A stretch of 64,000 nucleotides of DNA from Bisporella sp. PMI_857 (taxonomy: Eukaryota; Ascomycota; Leotiomycetes; Helotiales; Helotiaceae): the NCBI GenBank assembly GCA_021307315.1, contig JAJSPD010000038.1, positions 248,001 through 312,000 of the forward strand. The letters run 5' to 3'. Within the stretch, counting starts at the first letter, position 1; the number at the start of each line of letters is the position of its first letter. The notes beneath the pieces were generated by a model. It worked only from the letters and a program-made list of their open reading frames with translations, was not told the origin of the DNA and did not search any database. This document shows positions 10,706 to 22,268 of this stretch, piece after piece. Made by a program: the position numbers and the translations under genes.

Positions 10706-10878
10706 GCCATTTCTTAGTTATGACTTGTGGTTAAAAACATTTCTCAATGTGTTGTATCAATCGGAAAATAAACAGCCGGTTAATGAATGCGTAAATCGTT
10801 GCTCATTCATAACCAATAACTCAGCAATGTATTCCATGCCATATCTTTTGTAGTCATTTTTTGATGCGAATTCTTCCA

Positions 10879-11781
10879 TTACTCCAGTTGAATAAGCATA
10901 TCTCGCACAATCACGCATGCCCAAATTCCAGTCAGTAGGCCAATGACGGGGGCCACAATAGAGACTGCAGCTGCCTTCGAATCAGTCGAAGTAAATTTAG
11001 TAGGAGCTGCTTCCGCGGAAGTATTAAAAAGCGTGGAATATGGGGTTCCAATATTTGTAATAGCAGTGGTTGCAGCTGTCATTCGAGGCTCTGTGCTTAA
11101 AGCTGGACTTGACTTGTTGGTAACAACACTGGTCGGCATGGTAGTTTCTCCAGATCCTATGCTCGTGCTTGATGCTACAGTACCCAGCATGGATCCCGTC
11201 CTCGTCCTGCTGCAATATCAGTCGAGAATATCCTCTACCTATTCTCAGGGCACATACGGCTCTGGTAAACCTGGATTTCCACCGAGGCTTGATGACGCGA
11301 CATCTCGCGGTATGCTTGAGAAAGACCCCACTCCCGCCTCAGAGATCACGTTCCCGCTTTGGGTAGATATTGATACTTGACTAGAGTGCGAGCCGGCTAT
11401 GCTTGTGAGGAATACTGTGGTAGACAAGGTTTTGAGCCTTCGAGTCGAGGTGCCATTTACAACACAAAGCTGCTCCCATATTGGAGAAATGATCTTCTTT
11501 TGGCTCGTTTGACACATATCCGGATATCTCGCAATGCAGTAGTGAATCCAGCCCATGACGTCGCTGTGGATAGTGTTGCTGCAGAAGGACTGGCATTGAA
11601 AAAATAATTCAGCGCCCTCGCCGCGGCAGAGACAGTTTGGTTGTTCCTTGATAGTGTAGTACAGCTTGGAGCAAACCGTATTAACCGCATCTATGCAGCT
11701 TTTGCAATCGATGATACCAACAAGAGTGTTGCTAGACAGGGCTGGCAGCGCGAGTATAAGGATGCTCCCGAAGCTTTTCAT
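10879..11781 (-). CDS. Secreted cysteine-rich protein with Ser/Thr-rich stalk and C-terminal membrane anchor
   Basis: Two exons on the minus strand (11781-11258 and 11209-10879) give 284 residues. The start at 11781 opens a signal peptide (MKSFGSILILALPALSSNTL). A nine-cysteine domain follows at about residues 25-95: C-x2-C-x7-C-x12-C-x-C-x10-C-x3-C-x14-C-x7-C, with the WIHYC motif near its end, then a tenth Cys (EQLCVVNG). A long Ser/Thr-rich region follows (residues 105-240), then one hydrophobic helix (AAAVSIVAPVIGLLTGIWA) and a short tail RDMLIQLE. The intron has a strong GTATGT donor, a CTGAT branch and a TTGCAG acceptor; the adjacent CAG gives a second possible acceptor. The architecture resembles fungal wall or membrane-anchored CFEM-like and WSC-like proteins, but the cysteine spacing is not clearly either. 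A paralogous broken copy lies just upstream on the same strand. Confidence 0.72.
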
Positions 11782-12193
11782 GTTTGTTGCTGGATTTTGG
11801 TCTAAGGAAAGTTTTTGATAAGTGGGTAATCTAGAGAACAGAGCTAAGTTTATATCCAAAAGCTTTAGGAGTATTGAGTAATTTCAAGTGTTCCATATAC
11901 TGTGAATGTTCGGAGCATGGTAACAGGAATATAGACATGATTGTTGTTGAGGAGAGTGACCACATTATGCAGAATTCATCTCTGAGCGTACTTGCCCTGC
12001 TAGAGGTGGCTTGGAGCTCCATGGAAGCTGAGATTGTTACGCATTCTCACGAGGTGCCGCCCAGCGGAACTGATTAGGATGAACAATTCAAGTAATCTCA
12101 ATTCACTTGGATGGCAGGAAACTGGAAAAAGCACGCGACACTTGTTGATAGAAGTGTTCAATTACGCTAATTGAAGAATTAAACCTTGCAAAA

Positions 12194-12964
12194 TTAAAAA
12201 AAAACGATACCAGTATAGACTCCGACGATGGCTGGGCGTAAACTCCAGAATACCGGAACGGTCGGTGTCGAGGCAACACTAGCATTATTCTTCAAGGAAG
12301 ATGAAGTCAGCGAAAACGTTGGCTCCACGGCTATGATGGAGGGCGAGCTTACAATAGTCGCCTCTGGAGAAGTGATGCTTGTGAGTGTGCGTATTGGTGC
12401 GGTCGTAGCTCCTATTCTTTCTATTGTCCTGCCTTGTGGTTAGAATAGAACTTTTTGTCTTGCGTAGGGCCACCTATTGCTCTGGCGTAGGTAGATCCGC
12501 TTCACTTATGGTGTATGTTATTATGAGGCTTGTGGCGATAAAGCATAGAGTGGGTATCGAGGTCTGAATGGTTGTCAAGGTTTTGAGCCTTCGAGTTGTG
12601 GTGCTTGGTAAAGAGTTACTCGAAGAACAAAGTAAATTCCATACAGCCTTTGGGGGGATGTGTTTTCAAAATATGGTTCAGTGCACAGGCCCTTAAACCG
12701 GCTTCTGCAGTATTGGATCCAACTCGTCGTGAGACGTTTCACTTCGTATGGCGCTTCGGTAACACAGATATCGTTGCAGCTGGCAAATCGAGCACCACCC
12801 CCACCAAAGCACATACATTCAGGCTGTGAGGCCGTCACTAGGATACTACACTGTTGAGTGAGAGGCTTCAAACAACTTTCGCAGTTGGGATTGGAGATAT
12901 TGGGCAAAAGAGAGCTGGCAGCAAAGACTGAGCTACAGATTAAGATCGTCCACAGCCTTTGCAT
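12194..12964 (-). pseudogene. Decaying paralogue of the adjacent cysteine-rich anchored protein
   Basis: The start at 12964 gives a signal peptide (MQRLWTILICSSVFAASSL). The same nine-cysteine pattern follows (C-x2-C-x7-C-x10-C-x-C-x10-C-x3-C-x18-C-x7-C, with SWIQYC), aligning closely with the neighbour. At the G6 tract on the plus strand (12653-12658) the frame must change for the homologous W-x-x-L-C and TRRLKTL segments to be read. Without the change the frame runs into unrelated residues and stops at 12575. Further on, the position of the neighbour's GTATGT donor reads ATAGGT here, so that splice site is lost and a TAG follows. A Ser/Thr-rich stretch and a hydrophobic end (LRPAIVGVYTGIVFF, stop at 12194-12196) still remain open downstream. 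Two independent lesions argue for a pseudogene rather than a sequencing slip; the 5' domain could still make a secreted 129-residue protein. Confidence 0.65.
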
Positions 12965-14289
12965 GTTGTAGGTATATCGAGAATTTTGTGAGTAATTTGA
13001 CGAGGGAAGCCATGTGGTCTAAATAACTACCAAAGCTTAATGGTTTGAATCACCAGAAGCATCATCTTGCTCTTTGACAGCCTTTACAAGTTTTCAGTAG
13101 CGCGGTCATGAATGTTCTTAGCCCAGTTATGAAAACACAGCTATCGGCATTAGAATGATCTTGATCAACTACCATGGAAATTTGCAGTAGATGCATGAGC
13201 TATGAAGTCTCCGATGGAAGCAGTAGATACTGGAACAAGCAATTAGAAGCCGGTGGAGGATAGATATGGATTAAATTTATGTCTAGTACTGTATCGATGA
13301 GTGATGGATCTTAAAGTACTACAAACAAGGGCCCAACCCCTGGTAAAAATACCCTCCGCTGATAGACATACACGCAAGCAAAGAAAATTTAACCAATTTA
13401 TAGAAACGACAAGCAAGGGGACATAAATCAAATAGGAACCCGATAAATTCCAACATATTCTCTTGAGAACGAAAGCAAATTATGTTCGGTGCATCAGAAA
13501 GCATATCAAAGCATAGGCAAAGCCTCAATTATCTGTATAAATTGAATCAAAGTTTGAAAAATTGTCAGGAAAGTCTTTGAAGACGGCAATTTTTTCGTCG
13601 CCAAGCTTGGCCCTTGATGCCAATTTCGCAATACAATAGATGGAGGTGAGCCAGCAGGATAGCCAACGCCTGATCGAAGTATCAATTATGGATCCCCTCC
13701 ACGCATTACATCCTCCAATATGTTAATCGTCGTGCCCTCTGCTACTTTTTGTAAACGCTGGAGAGCATGCTCATTGTTGTCACCAGGATTCTGGTTGACA
13801 GGTAATTGTAGAGTGACCCTCACGATACGCGATTAGCCAAAGCGACTACCAACGAGACCTTGGGAATGCCAACAATTGGCCATCAGATCCATGTCAACCA
13901 GAGTGTCGGGATTATGAGCTGCAATGGGTATTACAAAGATTTGACTCTGTAGAAATAAACGAGCGTAAGTAAAAACATGGCTAGAGAGATCTCCAACACT
14001 TTGTAAATGTTCATAGAGAAGACCAACAATCAGACTGTCGCGTCCTACGGTGTCACGACGCGCGTGCAAATATAACCGGAACAGAGAAATATAGCAAGTT
14101 TCCAGAAGGTACCGAAATAAATATCATTCAAGAAACTTGCATGGCATAAAGTGTATGGACTCACCAATACAAATACGCAACGAGTCAACTAGGCCCTCAT
14201 ACATGAAATACCTTTTATTTCAATTCCTTGAAGCGCCATCTATGCAATATACATGTTATACTGTACAGCGATCGTACACTAGTTGAGGT
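12965..14289. other. Gene-less AT-rich spacer
   Basis: Only short antisense-style frames; no domain, tRNA or repeat supported. Confidence 0.6.
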
Positions 14290-15563
14290 CTACCTATTGT
14301 ACAGTTCCCTCCTTGCCGCATTAATCTTGATCTGCTTATCTTTCTCTATCGCCGCTTCCTTCTCCCTCTGTGCTGCTGCCACCCTTCTCTTTTCTGCCTT
14401 TACCTTGTCTTCTTCTGTGACGGGTAGTCCTAGTCCTTTAGGAGGTTCCCATGTAACTATTCCTTTTGCAGCGGCTGCTAACCTCTTTTCTTGCCCTGCC
14501 TCAGCGGCACGCCCGAGAACCCCAGCTATGACTTGTACACATCGTAAACTTTAGTGTCTGTTAGCATATTGTGAGAAGAAGTTTCAGGGCGGGAAACTGA
14601 CCTGTCGTCATTGGCTGGAATAGGATATGTAACCCAAGTTGGATCCGCGTTTGTATCTATCACTCCGATCGTAGGAATATTATTGAGACCACATTCGTGC
14701 AGGAGGAGATAATTCTCCAATGGATTCAGGACGACCACCAAGTCCGGCTTAAGAGCTGTCCAATTCTGGATCTTTTCATCAAATCCATCGACGTCTCGGT
14801 CAAGTCTGTCCACTGCCCGGATGGCGCATTTTCTCAGAATCTCATTACCATTTGTGATGGTTCCTGGCTTCCAGCGCTCGAAGAGGTGGCATCCTCGAGC
14901 TAATTTCGCAGCTTTCACAACACATGCTGATTGTCCTTTGCGAGTGCCTACAAAAAGGATGAGACCTCCATGGTATGCCACCCCCTCAACAACCTTTGCC
15001 GCACGTCTAAGATGCGCAGCCGTTACCTCGAGCGAGATTATATGAATTCCCTGCCGGATACCATAAATGTAACGTTGATTCATGGGATTCCAGACACTGG
15101 TTGAATGTCCCATATGACTCTGCGATGCCATCAACAGCTCCAGTGTGATGTCTTTCGGTCGTGGCGGATTGTGAATAAGTTCTGAAGGCTCATATTCAGG
15201 TGTTGGCACGGATCCCAGTTTATGTGTACGTTTCCTAATCGTTCTAAGGAGGTTGTGGTTGGCTGCCACTTCATGGTCTTCCTCCCCTGCATCTGAAGGC
15301 GGCACAAATCTTTCTGCTATGCTCAGCTGGTTTATGCTGGCCTCGATGGAGTGCGTCTCTTTCGTGGTATTTTCTATAGATTGCGCAATGGCTTCGGTTT
15401 CGTGCAACAGAGTTTCTGTCTCTATGGAAAGTGACCTGAGGAAAGTGTTTCGATATTGTGTAGCAAATGCTCGTCGGCCTGGTAAAAGTCAATTATGTTG
15501 CAATATACTATACCGGATGTCCGTGAGCTTACCATGCCGGACGGCAAAATTTCTGAGAATCAT
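14290..15563 (-). CDS. MRP4: Mitochondrial small-subunit ribosomal protein uS2m
   Basis: Three exons on the minus strand (15563-15533, 15478-14602, 14548-14290) give 388 residues. The N-terminus MILRNFAVRHGRRAFATQYR is a basic, arginine-rich mitochondrial presequence assembled across the first intron (GTAAGC donor, TACCAG acceptor). The uS2 core is clear: LLMASQSHMGHSTSVWNP, YIYGIRQGIHIISLEVTAAHLRRA, LILFVGTRKGQS, RWKPGTITN, LKPDLVVVLNPLEN and IPTIGVIDTNADP. The last intron joins IPANDD to SLRCVQVIAGVLGRA, which matches the family's conserved end. A Lys/Glu/Ala-rich helical tail of about 60 residues (for example KRRVAAAQREKEAA) follows, as in other fungal uS2m. The protein sits in the head/body junction of the mitochondrial 37S subunit. 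No anomaly seen. Confidence 0.93.
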
Positions 15564-16054
15564 TGTTGGAGTGAAGTGCTCGTGATACCCGTCAACGAGA
15601 CTTTTCGTGGTCTGAATCTCTCCACAATTTTTTGAGATCAGAATACACTAGTCCTTTTTGGGCTATCTATCAACTAACTTGGTTAAAGTTCAACATAACA
15701 GCGTATCGTTGAAAGATATGATTGCTATGAGTATGAGAATTCTCAACTTGAAGCTACTGCATTATGATCTAGAGTACCTTGATCATGTATGACTGAAATT
15801 TTGGGCACTTTACGCTATTATCGCATAGCTGAACACACTGAAAGGTTGAGAACATTGTATCTTTTCTGAAGCTAGGAAAATTCACAAATCTGCGAGAGAG
15901 TATCAAGTTACAAGATTATAGATAAGATGCTAATATTTACGATCTATGAGGGGTATTAGGGCATCGTCGAGGTCATAATGCTGTCGCCAAAATTTATGGG
16001 TGAATATTTTGTACAGTGAAAACAAGCGATCCCGTCTTATCTGATCAAATTATA
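15564..16054. other. AT-rich spacer between uS2m promoter and the CBS/PB1 gene 3' end
   Basis: No supported feature beyond the uS2m promoter side. Confidence 0.6.
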
Positions 16055-18198
16055 TCAGCGGCTAGTCGCCCTCGTCAAAGCAAACACTCCGACAATCACC
16101 ACAGCTAAAGTGACGATGGCACCAGGCAACAAAAGCTCATTTGGGACACCAGTAATGACCTGAGGCGGCTCCACTGGCTTGGAGTTGTTCTTCCTTGACC
16201 TCCTGACAGGCACATCTTCTTCACTCTCATCTTCATCAGAGGTGACTCGTCGGCGCTCACGTACCGTTGATACTGGTGGAGTTGGCAATTGAGTGATGGC
16301 TGGCTGAGGATCGATGGTGGCAGTGATAGCTGGCTTTTCTGGGTCATGAACGAAGAGGTCAACCTTGTCCCGATGGCCTTGTCTAGCCATAAGAATAGCT
16401 TCCAACAGGTCTTGGTCTGTAGTGATAGACACCGTATCGCCTTCATCATCCAAATAACTAAGTGCAAATCCTGAGGTCCCAAGCTTTCCATCTTCAAAGG
16501 TGGCAGCGCCACCAACAGCCTCAACTTCTGTGCCTAACTTTGCAGTGACGGCCGCAATAAGCTCAGCTATTCCATTGGCAGCGATGACTTGTACCCTATG
16601 GACTCGTCCGCTAGGAGCCTTGAACTTAAAGGGAAAGGGAGCCTCCTCAATGGGAACTTCAGTATGACCACCAACCGCAGAGCGAGAAGGAGAATCAGCG
16701 CCAACATGTGATGCAGAGTCGCCTGGTGCTACACTGTGGTCAAGTATTTTCTCGTGTCCTCGAGACATGTCAGGAGACATCAGAGAGCGGCCACCCTGAG
16801 TGTGATGGTGGCTCCCGTCTCCAGAGACCATCGATTCAGTCTCGTTTTCCAGCGACATCCAAAACTTGTTCCATGCTGGACCCTCGCTATCTCCGGTCGA
16901 CATAGTATTGATTTGTTCCAGTGTGGCATATGTCAACTTGAGAACGTCTACCATTCCAACAATCTCACCAGTATCGTTCATAACAGGAAGATTGAGATAA
17001 TGGCCATCTAGAAAAATTAGTAAACGAACATAATAAATGCTTCCTAAGAGTTGAGAAACAAAAAACCCACCATGCATCTTTCGTAGTGCTGCTTGAATGC
17101 TCATGTCCATTGGAGCAAAATCAGGGTGAGGCGTCATCACACGAACAACGCTACAGTTAGCCGGGTCCAGTCCAGGGGCAATAACCCTCAGTACAACATC
17201 TTTGCTAGTAAAGATTCCCGTGATCTGTCCTCCGTCTTGGACGAGAACAGCTGTCGTGTGATTCTCTTTCATGAGGGCAGCTGCTTCCTTGACAGATGTT
17301 CGTACCGACACGGTTGTAGGAGGCACTCCAGTCAAAACAGATTCCAAGGTAGGTCCGGACATTTTAGCACGCAGCGTCTCAACGTATTGAATGATTTGTT
17401 GAGGCTGGCTCGACCCGAGTTCTGATTGGACACCTTCCAAAGCATCGTATAGTTTTCTTGAAGAACTGTAGGCCCGCTCAAGTTTTTCCATGGCATCATA
17501 GAAGCACTTTGTGATGTCCAAAATACCCGAAATGTCTTGATTCTCGTCCATGACTGGGAGATGGCGAAAGCCCTTTCGAACCATAAGATCCAATGCATCT
17601 GTAGCACTTGTGTCTGTACGCGCGCAGAGAGGATTCTTGGTCATGATTTCTGCAATGGTAACATTGCTAGCCTTTACACCAGCTCCAACAACGCGGAATG
17701 CTAGATCCTTCGCGGTGAATATACCGGCAATTCGGTCATCATCATCGGTAACAAGAACACAGTCTTCTCTTTTTGCTGCCATCAACTGTGCCGCCTCTGC
17801 TACCGTTGTGCCTGGCTTGATCTGGAGAGCTTGACTTGGTCGGAGGGCCAGAACTGATCCAGGGGGTGCTTTGCGAGTCTGTCGTGCCCGCCCAGTGGTC
17901 TTGCTCTTCTTGCTAAGGTCGGTCTCAATCTTCCTCCTAATAGCCTGCCAAAAAGTTAGAAATGTCATGAGGGGGGGATAGAGTGTCAACACACCTCATC
18001 CCTCTTCGACTGCTTCTGCCGACTTGCACTCATAGTTGATCCGCCGGTCTCGCTCTGAAGACCAGATGCAGAGCTTGCATGGGTCTCGAACGCAGGTCTA
18101 GGGATATTTGAGGAAGCTGGGCTGTTTGTGAAAGCTGGAAGCTGTCCTCGACCCTGGCCGCGGTTCGGGGTACCTCTCATCGTACCACTAGAAGCCAT
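16055..18198 (-). CDS. CBS and PB1 domain protein with C-terminal membrane anchor (Mug70-like)
   Basis: Three exons (18198-17995, 17944-17071, 17007-16055) give 676 residues. The disordered N-terminus (MASSGTMRGTPNRGQGRG) leads to RKAPPGSVLALRPSQAL. Two tandem CBS pairs follow at about residues 85-400: IKPGTTVAEAAQLM, GIFTAKDLAFRVVG, RHLPVMDENQDISGILDI, then TVSVRTSVKEAAALM, GIFTSKDVVLRVIAPG and HYLNLPVMNDTGEIVGMVDV. A PB1 domain (FKFKAPSGRVHRVQV to ALSYLDDEGDTVSIT) comes next. The end is a single hydrophobic helix (LLLPGAIVTLAVVIVGVFA), typical of a tail anchor. The second intron, 17008-17070, is in frame when read through but removes a non-conserved insert between MHD and GHYLNLPV. S. pombe Mug70 shares this layout; CBS pairs usually sense adenine nucleotides. 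Molecular function is unproven. It is divergently arranged with the zinc-finger gene. Confidence 0.9.
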
Positions 18199-18911
18199 GA
18201 TGAATTAGTAAGGTTACCAGCCAGTGTGGCCGGATTAATCGAGATTGAGGAATGTTAAGCGCTTGCAGGACAAATCTGCATGAGCTTGTCTGAGGATTGG
18301 TGTGCAAACTCCAGAAAAGGCTGCTTCACAGGGAGAAAACAGGACCAAAAATGGTTGATAGGGAAACCTGCAGGCGAACGGGTTTATCCGAACTCAACGG
18401 AACAAAATTGGATGTTTTGCCGGATCACGAGTTTACAGGGTAACACGGCACACACAGAGAACCGAGCGTCACCCCTGGTTACCGCATAGCAACCACCATT
18501 GTTGATACCATGGCGTAAGATGCACTTGACCCAAGCTGCATCTACGCTCACCAAACCTATTCAAACATCCAGAACAAAATCTGAAAACTCCTAATCACCT
18601 CTACCCTTACACAACTCTACCCATTCACCTCTTTTTTCTGGTCACCAGAGATACTTCAAGCTCCTCCATAAAACCCCCAGCCTGAGGAAGGCACCTTTAG
18701 TACCAAAAGGCTCCAGCAGAGTCCGCATCTGCTGAGAAGTCCTACAATCTCAATTTGCCCGGCCTAACGGCTTGCGCTGCGTGAGGTATGATGTTTAAAC
18801 TATCCAAATAGAGAAACTTGTTCTAATGCCATATGTAGTTTCGGACCTACAGGTTTGCTTAATTGCAATACTTTCAACGACGACGACTTCCGGACTCCTC
18901 GAGCATTCATA
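18199..18911. promoter_or_regulatory. Shared divergent promoter region of the CBS/PB1 and Ace2-like genes
   Basis: 713 nt between two start codons pointing away from each other. Pyrimidine-rich stretches (about 18595-18640) precede the zinc-finger gene. An in-frame ATG at 18855 adds 19 residues and is treated as leader. No operator can be named with confidence. Confidence 0.5.
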
Positions 18912-21209
18912 ATGCTGTCTAATCCAACCAACAACCTTCAAAATCGACAACGACTACACCGACGACAAAATTCAACGCCAAATGCATTCGACTCAGTGAA
19001 GGTTCATGACCTGCCAACTATCCAGAGACACGGCGCCCATCGCCGTGGAATGAGCCTGGATACTCGACGACGACAAACACCACCGCAGGACTACAATACG
19101 GTAAGAAACACTAACCAAGGATATCAAACGACATCACAGCATATATTGCGCGAAACGCAGCAGCAAAGACTGGCACGCCCGGGCCAAAGCTTTCCAAACT
19201 TCGACAATGACGAGAACTATAACAGCAGTCCACTCGCCACCCCGCAAAGACAATCTTTTGATGCCGCATGCTCAGTTCAATATGGAGATCAGGCCCTGAA
19301 CTCTCCATTTCAATTCAGCGGCGGACCAATTAATTCGGCTATGCAAGTCAACCCAAGCGCCTTCAATGGGGCCAATGACTTCAACTTATTTGCTTCGGAA
19401 CCTGTGATGACTCCTTCACAATACATGGACTTCTCATCCTTTGATTCCGGGAATGAGTTTCAGAGTAATTCAAATAGCAGGAGATCATCCGGGAGAAGAA
19501 TTAGCGGCGGCATCATAGATCGAGTTGCGCAATTTGAGCACTTGGCATTGAAGTCTCCACGACCGATCACACCTCCAAATCAGAATGTCACAGGTATTTT
19601 ATTACACCTACCGTTACTTGATATATTTGTTGATTCCTCAACAGGCTATTTTCCTCCTACACCAGTTTCTCATCATACTATCAAGCAGGAACAGCTCAAC
19701 AAACGGTTTTTAGAAGATTACGATACATCTATGGAGGAAACAATCAAGCCCAAGGGTAATCAACGTGTTAGAGGAGTATTCGCTGATATGCGGAAGGAGG
19801 CAGAGATGGCCATGCCCAGTCCACCTCCAAGCGCACAACTACCCACGTCAAGTACATTTGATTCTGCACCCATGCCAACGGGCGACTTCATGAATATGAC
19901 CAATCTCAACATGGACTTCATGAAGCGTGAGCAATTTGAAGGTTCTCAGTACTCGCCAGAATCTTCCAATCTTTCCTATCATTCATCGCCCGAGATGTCA
20001 CAAGCTACTTTGTTTGGGGATCCTTTCTCTAATCGACCCAACATGGAGCCACACATGTCATACCCAGATCCCACCTCACATGGACTCCAAAATGGAAGCC
20101 CTTCTAGATCATATCGTCGATCAGAATCTGTCTCAAGTATCAATATTGAGGAAACGATTACAGATACCGGAATAACAATCGATGACATTGCTACATATAT
20201 CTCGGGTCCTGATCCTGATGATGGCAAGTGGGATTGCATGTACCCTGAGTGCAAGAAGAGATTCGGACGCAAAGAGAATATCAAGTCACATGTTCAAACA
20301 CATCTTGGAGATAGGCAATTTCAATGTCCCCATTGCAAGAAATGCTTCGTTCGACAACACGATCTCAAGCGACACGCAAAGATCCACAGTGGTATAAAGC
20401 CATATCCATGCCAATGTGGAAACAGTTTCGCCAGACACGATGCATTGACCCGGCATAGGCAACGTGGAATGTGTATTGGAGCATTTGAGGGCATAGTGAA
20501 GAAAGCGGTTAAGCGCGGGCGACCAAGGAAAAACCGACCAGACAACGAGGAGCGGTTGAAGAAGTCATCTAGAACCCGGAATAAAAACAAGGCTATGTCT
20601 TCAGCATCTTCTACAGGAGGCTCTGAAAGCACATCAGGACAGTCACCTCGGAGCGACTTGGATGACATTCTGGATGATAAGCCTTTTGGTGATTACGAAT
20701 ACACACAGTCTTCGACGATGGCGGATAGTTCTAGCTTTCAATATTCTCAAACTCACTCCCCTGTTCATGCCGAGTCACAATGCTTATCACCCCAGCTGAC
20801 CCAAACGGCGCACTCACCATCAGCTTACAGCAGTCACTCGACTTATAATGAACATCATGCTTCTATCAGCAATGAGCATCTTCCAGCACACCCAGCATCT
20901 CCAGCAAAATCAGTCCACAGCCCGTATCACTCGCCTCCCGGACTCTGCGAGTCGTCTTCGTCACCAGCGCCGAGTAATCAGTATTTTGATCTCGATAGTT
21001 CCCAGAATGAGGATTTCAAGCCAATGAGCCTCGCAAATATTTCTGAGCACGACGATGAGATGTTTCTAGATGCCTTTGCCGCAGCAAGTGACAATGGCAT
21101 AACTCAGCTTGAGCGCGACCCCGATCTGCTCCTGGGAAAGTTTGAAGAGGAGTACAATGGAGGAGACGATATGTTTCGCAACGAAAGTGCTTTCTTTGAC
21201 AGCCCTTAA
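18912..21209 (+). CDS. ace2: Ace2/Swi5-family C2H2 zinc-finger transcription factor
   Basis: Two exons (18912-19593, 19645-21209) give 748 residues. The 51-nt intron is in frame when read through; removing it joins NVTG to YFPPTP. The start at 18912 (MLSNPTNNLQNRQRLHRRQN) was preferred to the in-frame ATG at 18855. Three zinc fingers lie at about residues 435-515. The first is C-x4-C-x12-H-x3-H (CMYPECKKRF), the second C-x2-C-x12-H-x3-H (CPHCKKCFVRQHDLKRH). The third is unusual: C-x-C-x12-H-x5-C (CQCGNSFARHDALTRHRQRGMC). That aberrant third finger is the hallmark of yeast Swi5 and Ace2. Directly after it comes an AT-hook-like KRGRPRKNRP and a basic stretch. The flanks are Ser/Pro/Gln-rich and acidic near the end, as expected for activation regions. 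Family members control septation and cell separation genes, usually under Cbk1/Cdk phosphorylation. Regulation here is inferred only. Confidence 0.9.
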   Translation: MLSNPTNNLQNRQRLHRRQNSTPNAFDSVKVHDLPTIQRHGAHRRGMSLDTRRRQTPPQDYNTVRNTNQGYQTTSQHILRETQQQRLARPGQSFPNFDNDENYNSSPLATPQRQSFDAACSVQYGDQALNSPFQFSGGPINSAMQVNPSAFNGANDFNLFASEPVMTPSQYMDFSSFDSGNEFQSNSNSRRSSGRRISGGIIDRVAQFEHLALKSPRPITPPNQNVTGILLHLPLLDIFVDSSTGYFPPTPVSHHTIKQEQLNKRFLEDYDTSMEETIKPKGNQRVRGVFADMRKEAEMAMPSPPPSAQLPTSSTFDSAPMPTGDFMNMTNLNMDFMKREQFEGSQYSPESSNLSYHSSPEMSQATLFGDPFSNRPNMEPHMSYPDPTSHGLQNGSPSRSYRRSESVSSINIEETITDTGITIDDIATYISGPDPDDGKWDCMYPECKKRFGRKENIKSHVQTHLGDRQFQCPHCKKCFVRQHDLKRHAKIHSGIKPYPCQCGNSFARHDALTRHRQRGMCIGAFEGIVKKAVKRGRPRKNRPDNEERLKKSSRTRNKNKAMSSASSTGGSESTSGQSPRSDLDDILDDKPFGDYEYTQSSTMADSSSFQYSQTHSPVHAESQCLSPQLTQTAHSPSAYSSHSTYNEHHASISNEHLPAHPASPAKSVHSPYHSPPGLCESSSSPAPSNQYFDLDSSQNEDFKPMSLANISEHDDEMFLDAFAAASDNGITQLERDPDLLLGKFEEEYNGGDDMFRNESAFFDSP

Positions 21210-22268
21210 AAACGCATTACAATTCCCATTAAGACACAAAAGTAATGAGGGTGGGCGTTTGAGGTAATGCTTCTAGGAAGTCTGGAATGTATGAGTAGGG
21301 AATATGATGAAACACGAATTTTGTATGAGGTGTTTGCACTTTTGGCGTTGCTTACATTGAATTTGGCTGGGATTTGGGAACGGAAGGATTGGGTCATCTT
21401 TCATGATGCTGGGATATATGTAGCTTGGGTTTAGTTAGCTATTGTACTCACAATATCACACTCCTTATCGATCCACTGTCTTGAATTACTGATATTACGA
21501 AGTATTTTGTCTCGAGATTCACCGTGCTTTTTTAGGATTCGTAGAGTTGAAGCACCAAGGATATTTCTGCCTAGCCGGAATGTGATATCGGCATGCGAAA
21601 TGCAGACGGTCGGGCTACAGAGAGTTCTTCCTCCACAATTCAGAGCCCAACTAGTCCTTGGCCGTCCCTGCCTTAACCTAAAAATGTATCCTGATCAAAT
21701 TTAACATCGGGAATGGCTCAACATGTTCATAGCTAACAATTGACTAGCTCTCGAGGCAGGCTCAGAATACTATGAATAAGATGTACGTGAACATGCTAGA
21801 CCTAGAAAAGATCATCAATAACTTGACACAGAGATGGAAGTGAACCTGCAGTCATGATATTAGAGATGGTAATAAAACCACTGAGAAGCAGATCCTTGGT
21901 ATATGTATGTAGAATTAAACATCTCCTGCTAGCACTGTTTGCTTGCGCGCTCCGAAACCACTCATAGTAAAATTCGATGGCCGAAGTATGTCTTTGAGCA
22001 TGGCAGAGACTAAAATTAAAGCATCCGAGGACCTCGAAGTCTTTAACCTTTGTGTAAATAGCACAGGCAATAGCTCATGAAATTTCCAAGGAGTTTGAAG
22101 GATTTTGGAGCGAAATCGGAGTTGAGTTGGTTTCCCATAGACTAGCTACCATAGTACAAAAGGTCCGCATCTATGAATTATACACATCCAGGAATGGTCG
22201 GAACATTTTGAACGTTTTCGGGCCACGGGAGCGCTAAATATGCCCTCTTCCTCTCTCTCAACTCCTGG
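21210..22268. other. Spacer between two convergent genes
   Basis: Contains the 3' flanks of both neighbours; no supported gene. Confidence 0.6.

Noticed and set aside
10943..11380. 145-codon plus-strand frame
   Set aside because: It is the antisense shadow of the Ser/Thr-rich stalk of the cysteine-rich gene on the minus strand.
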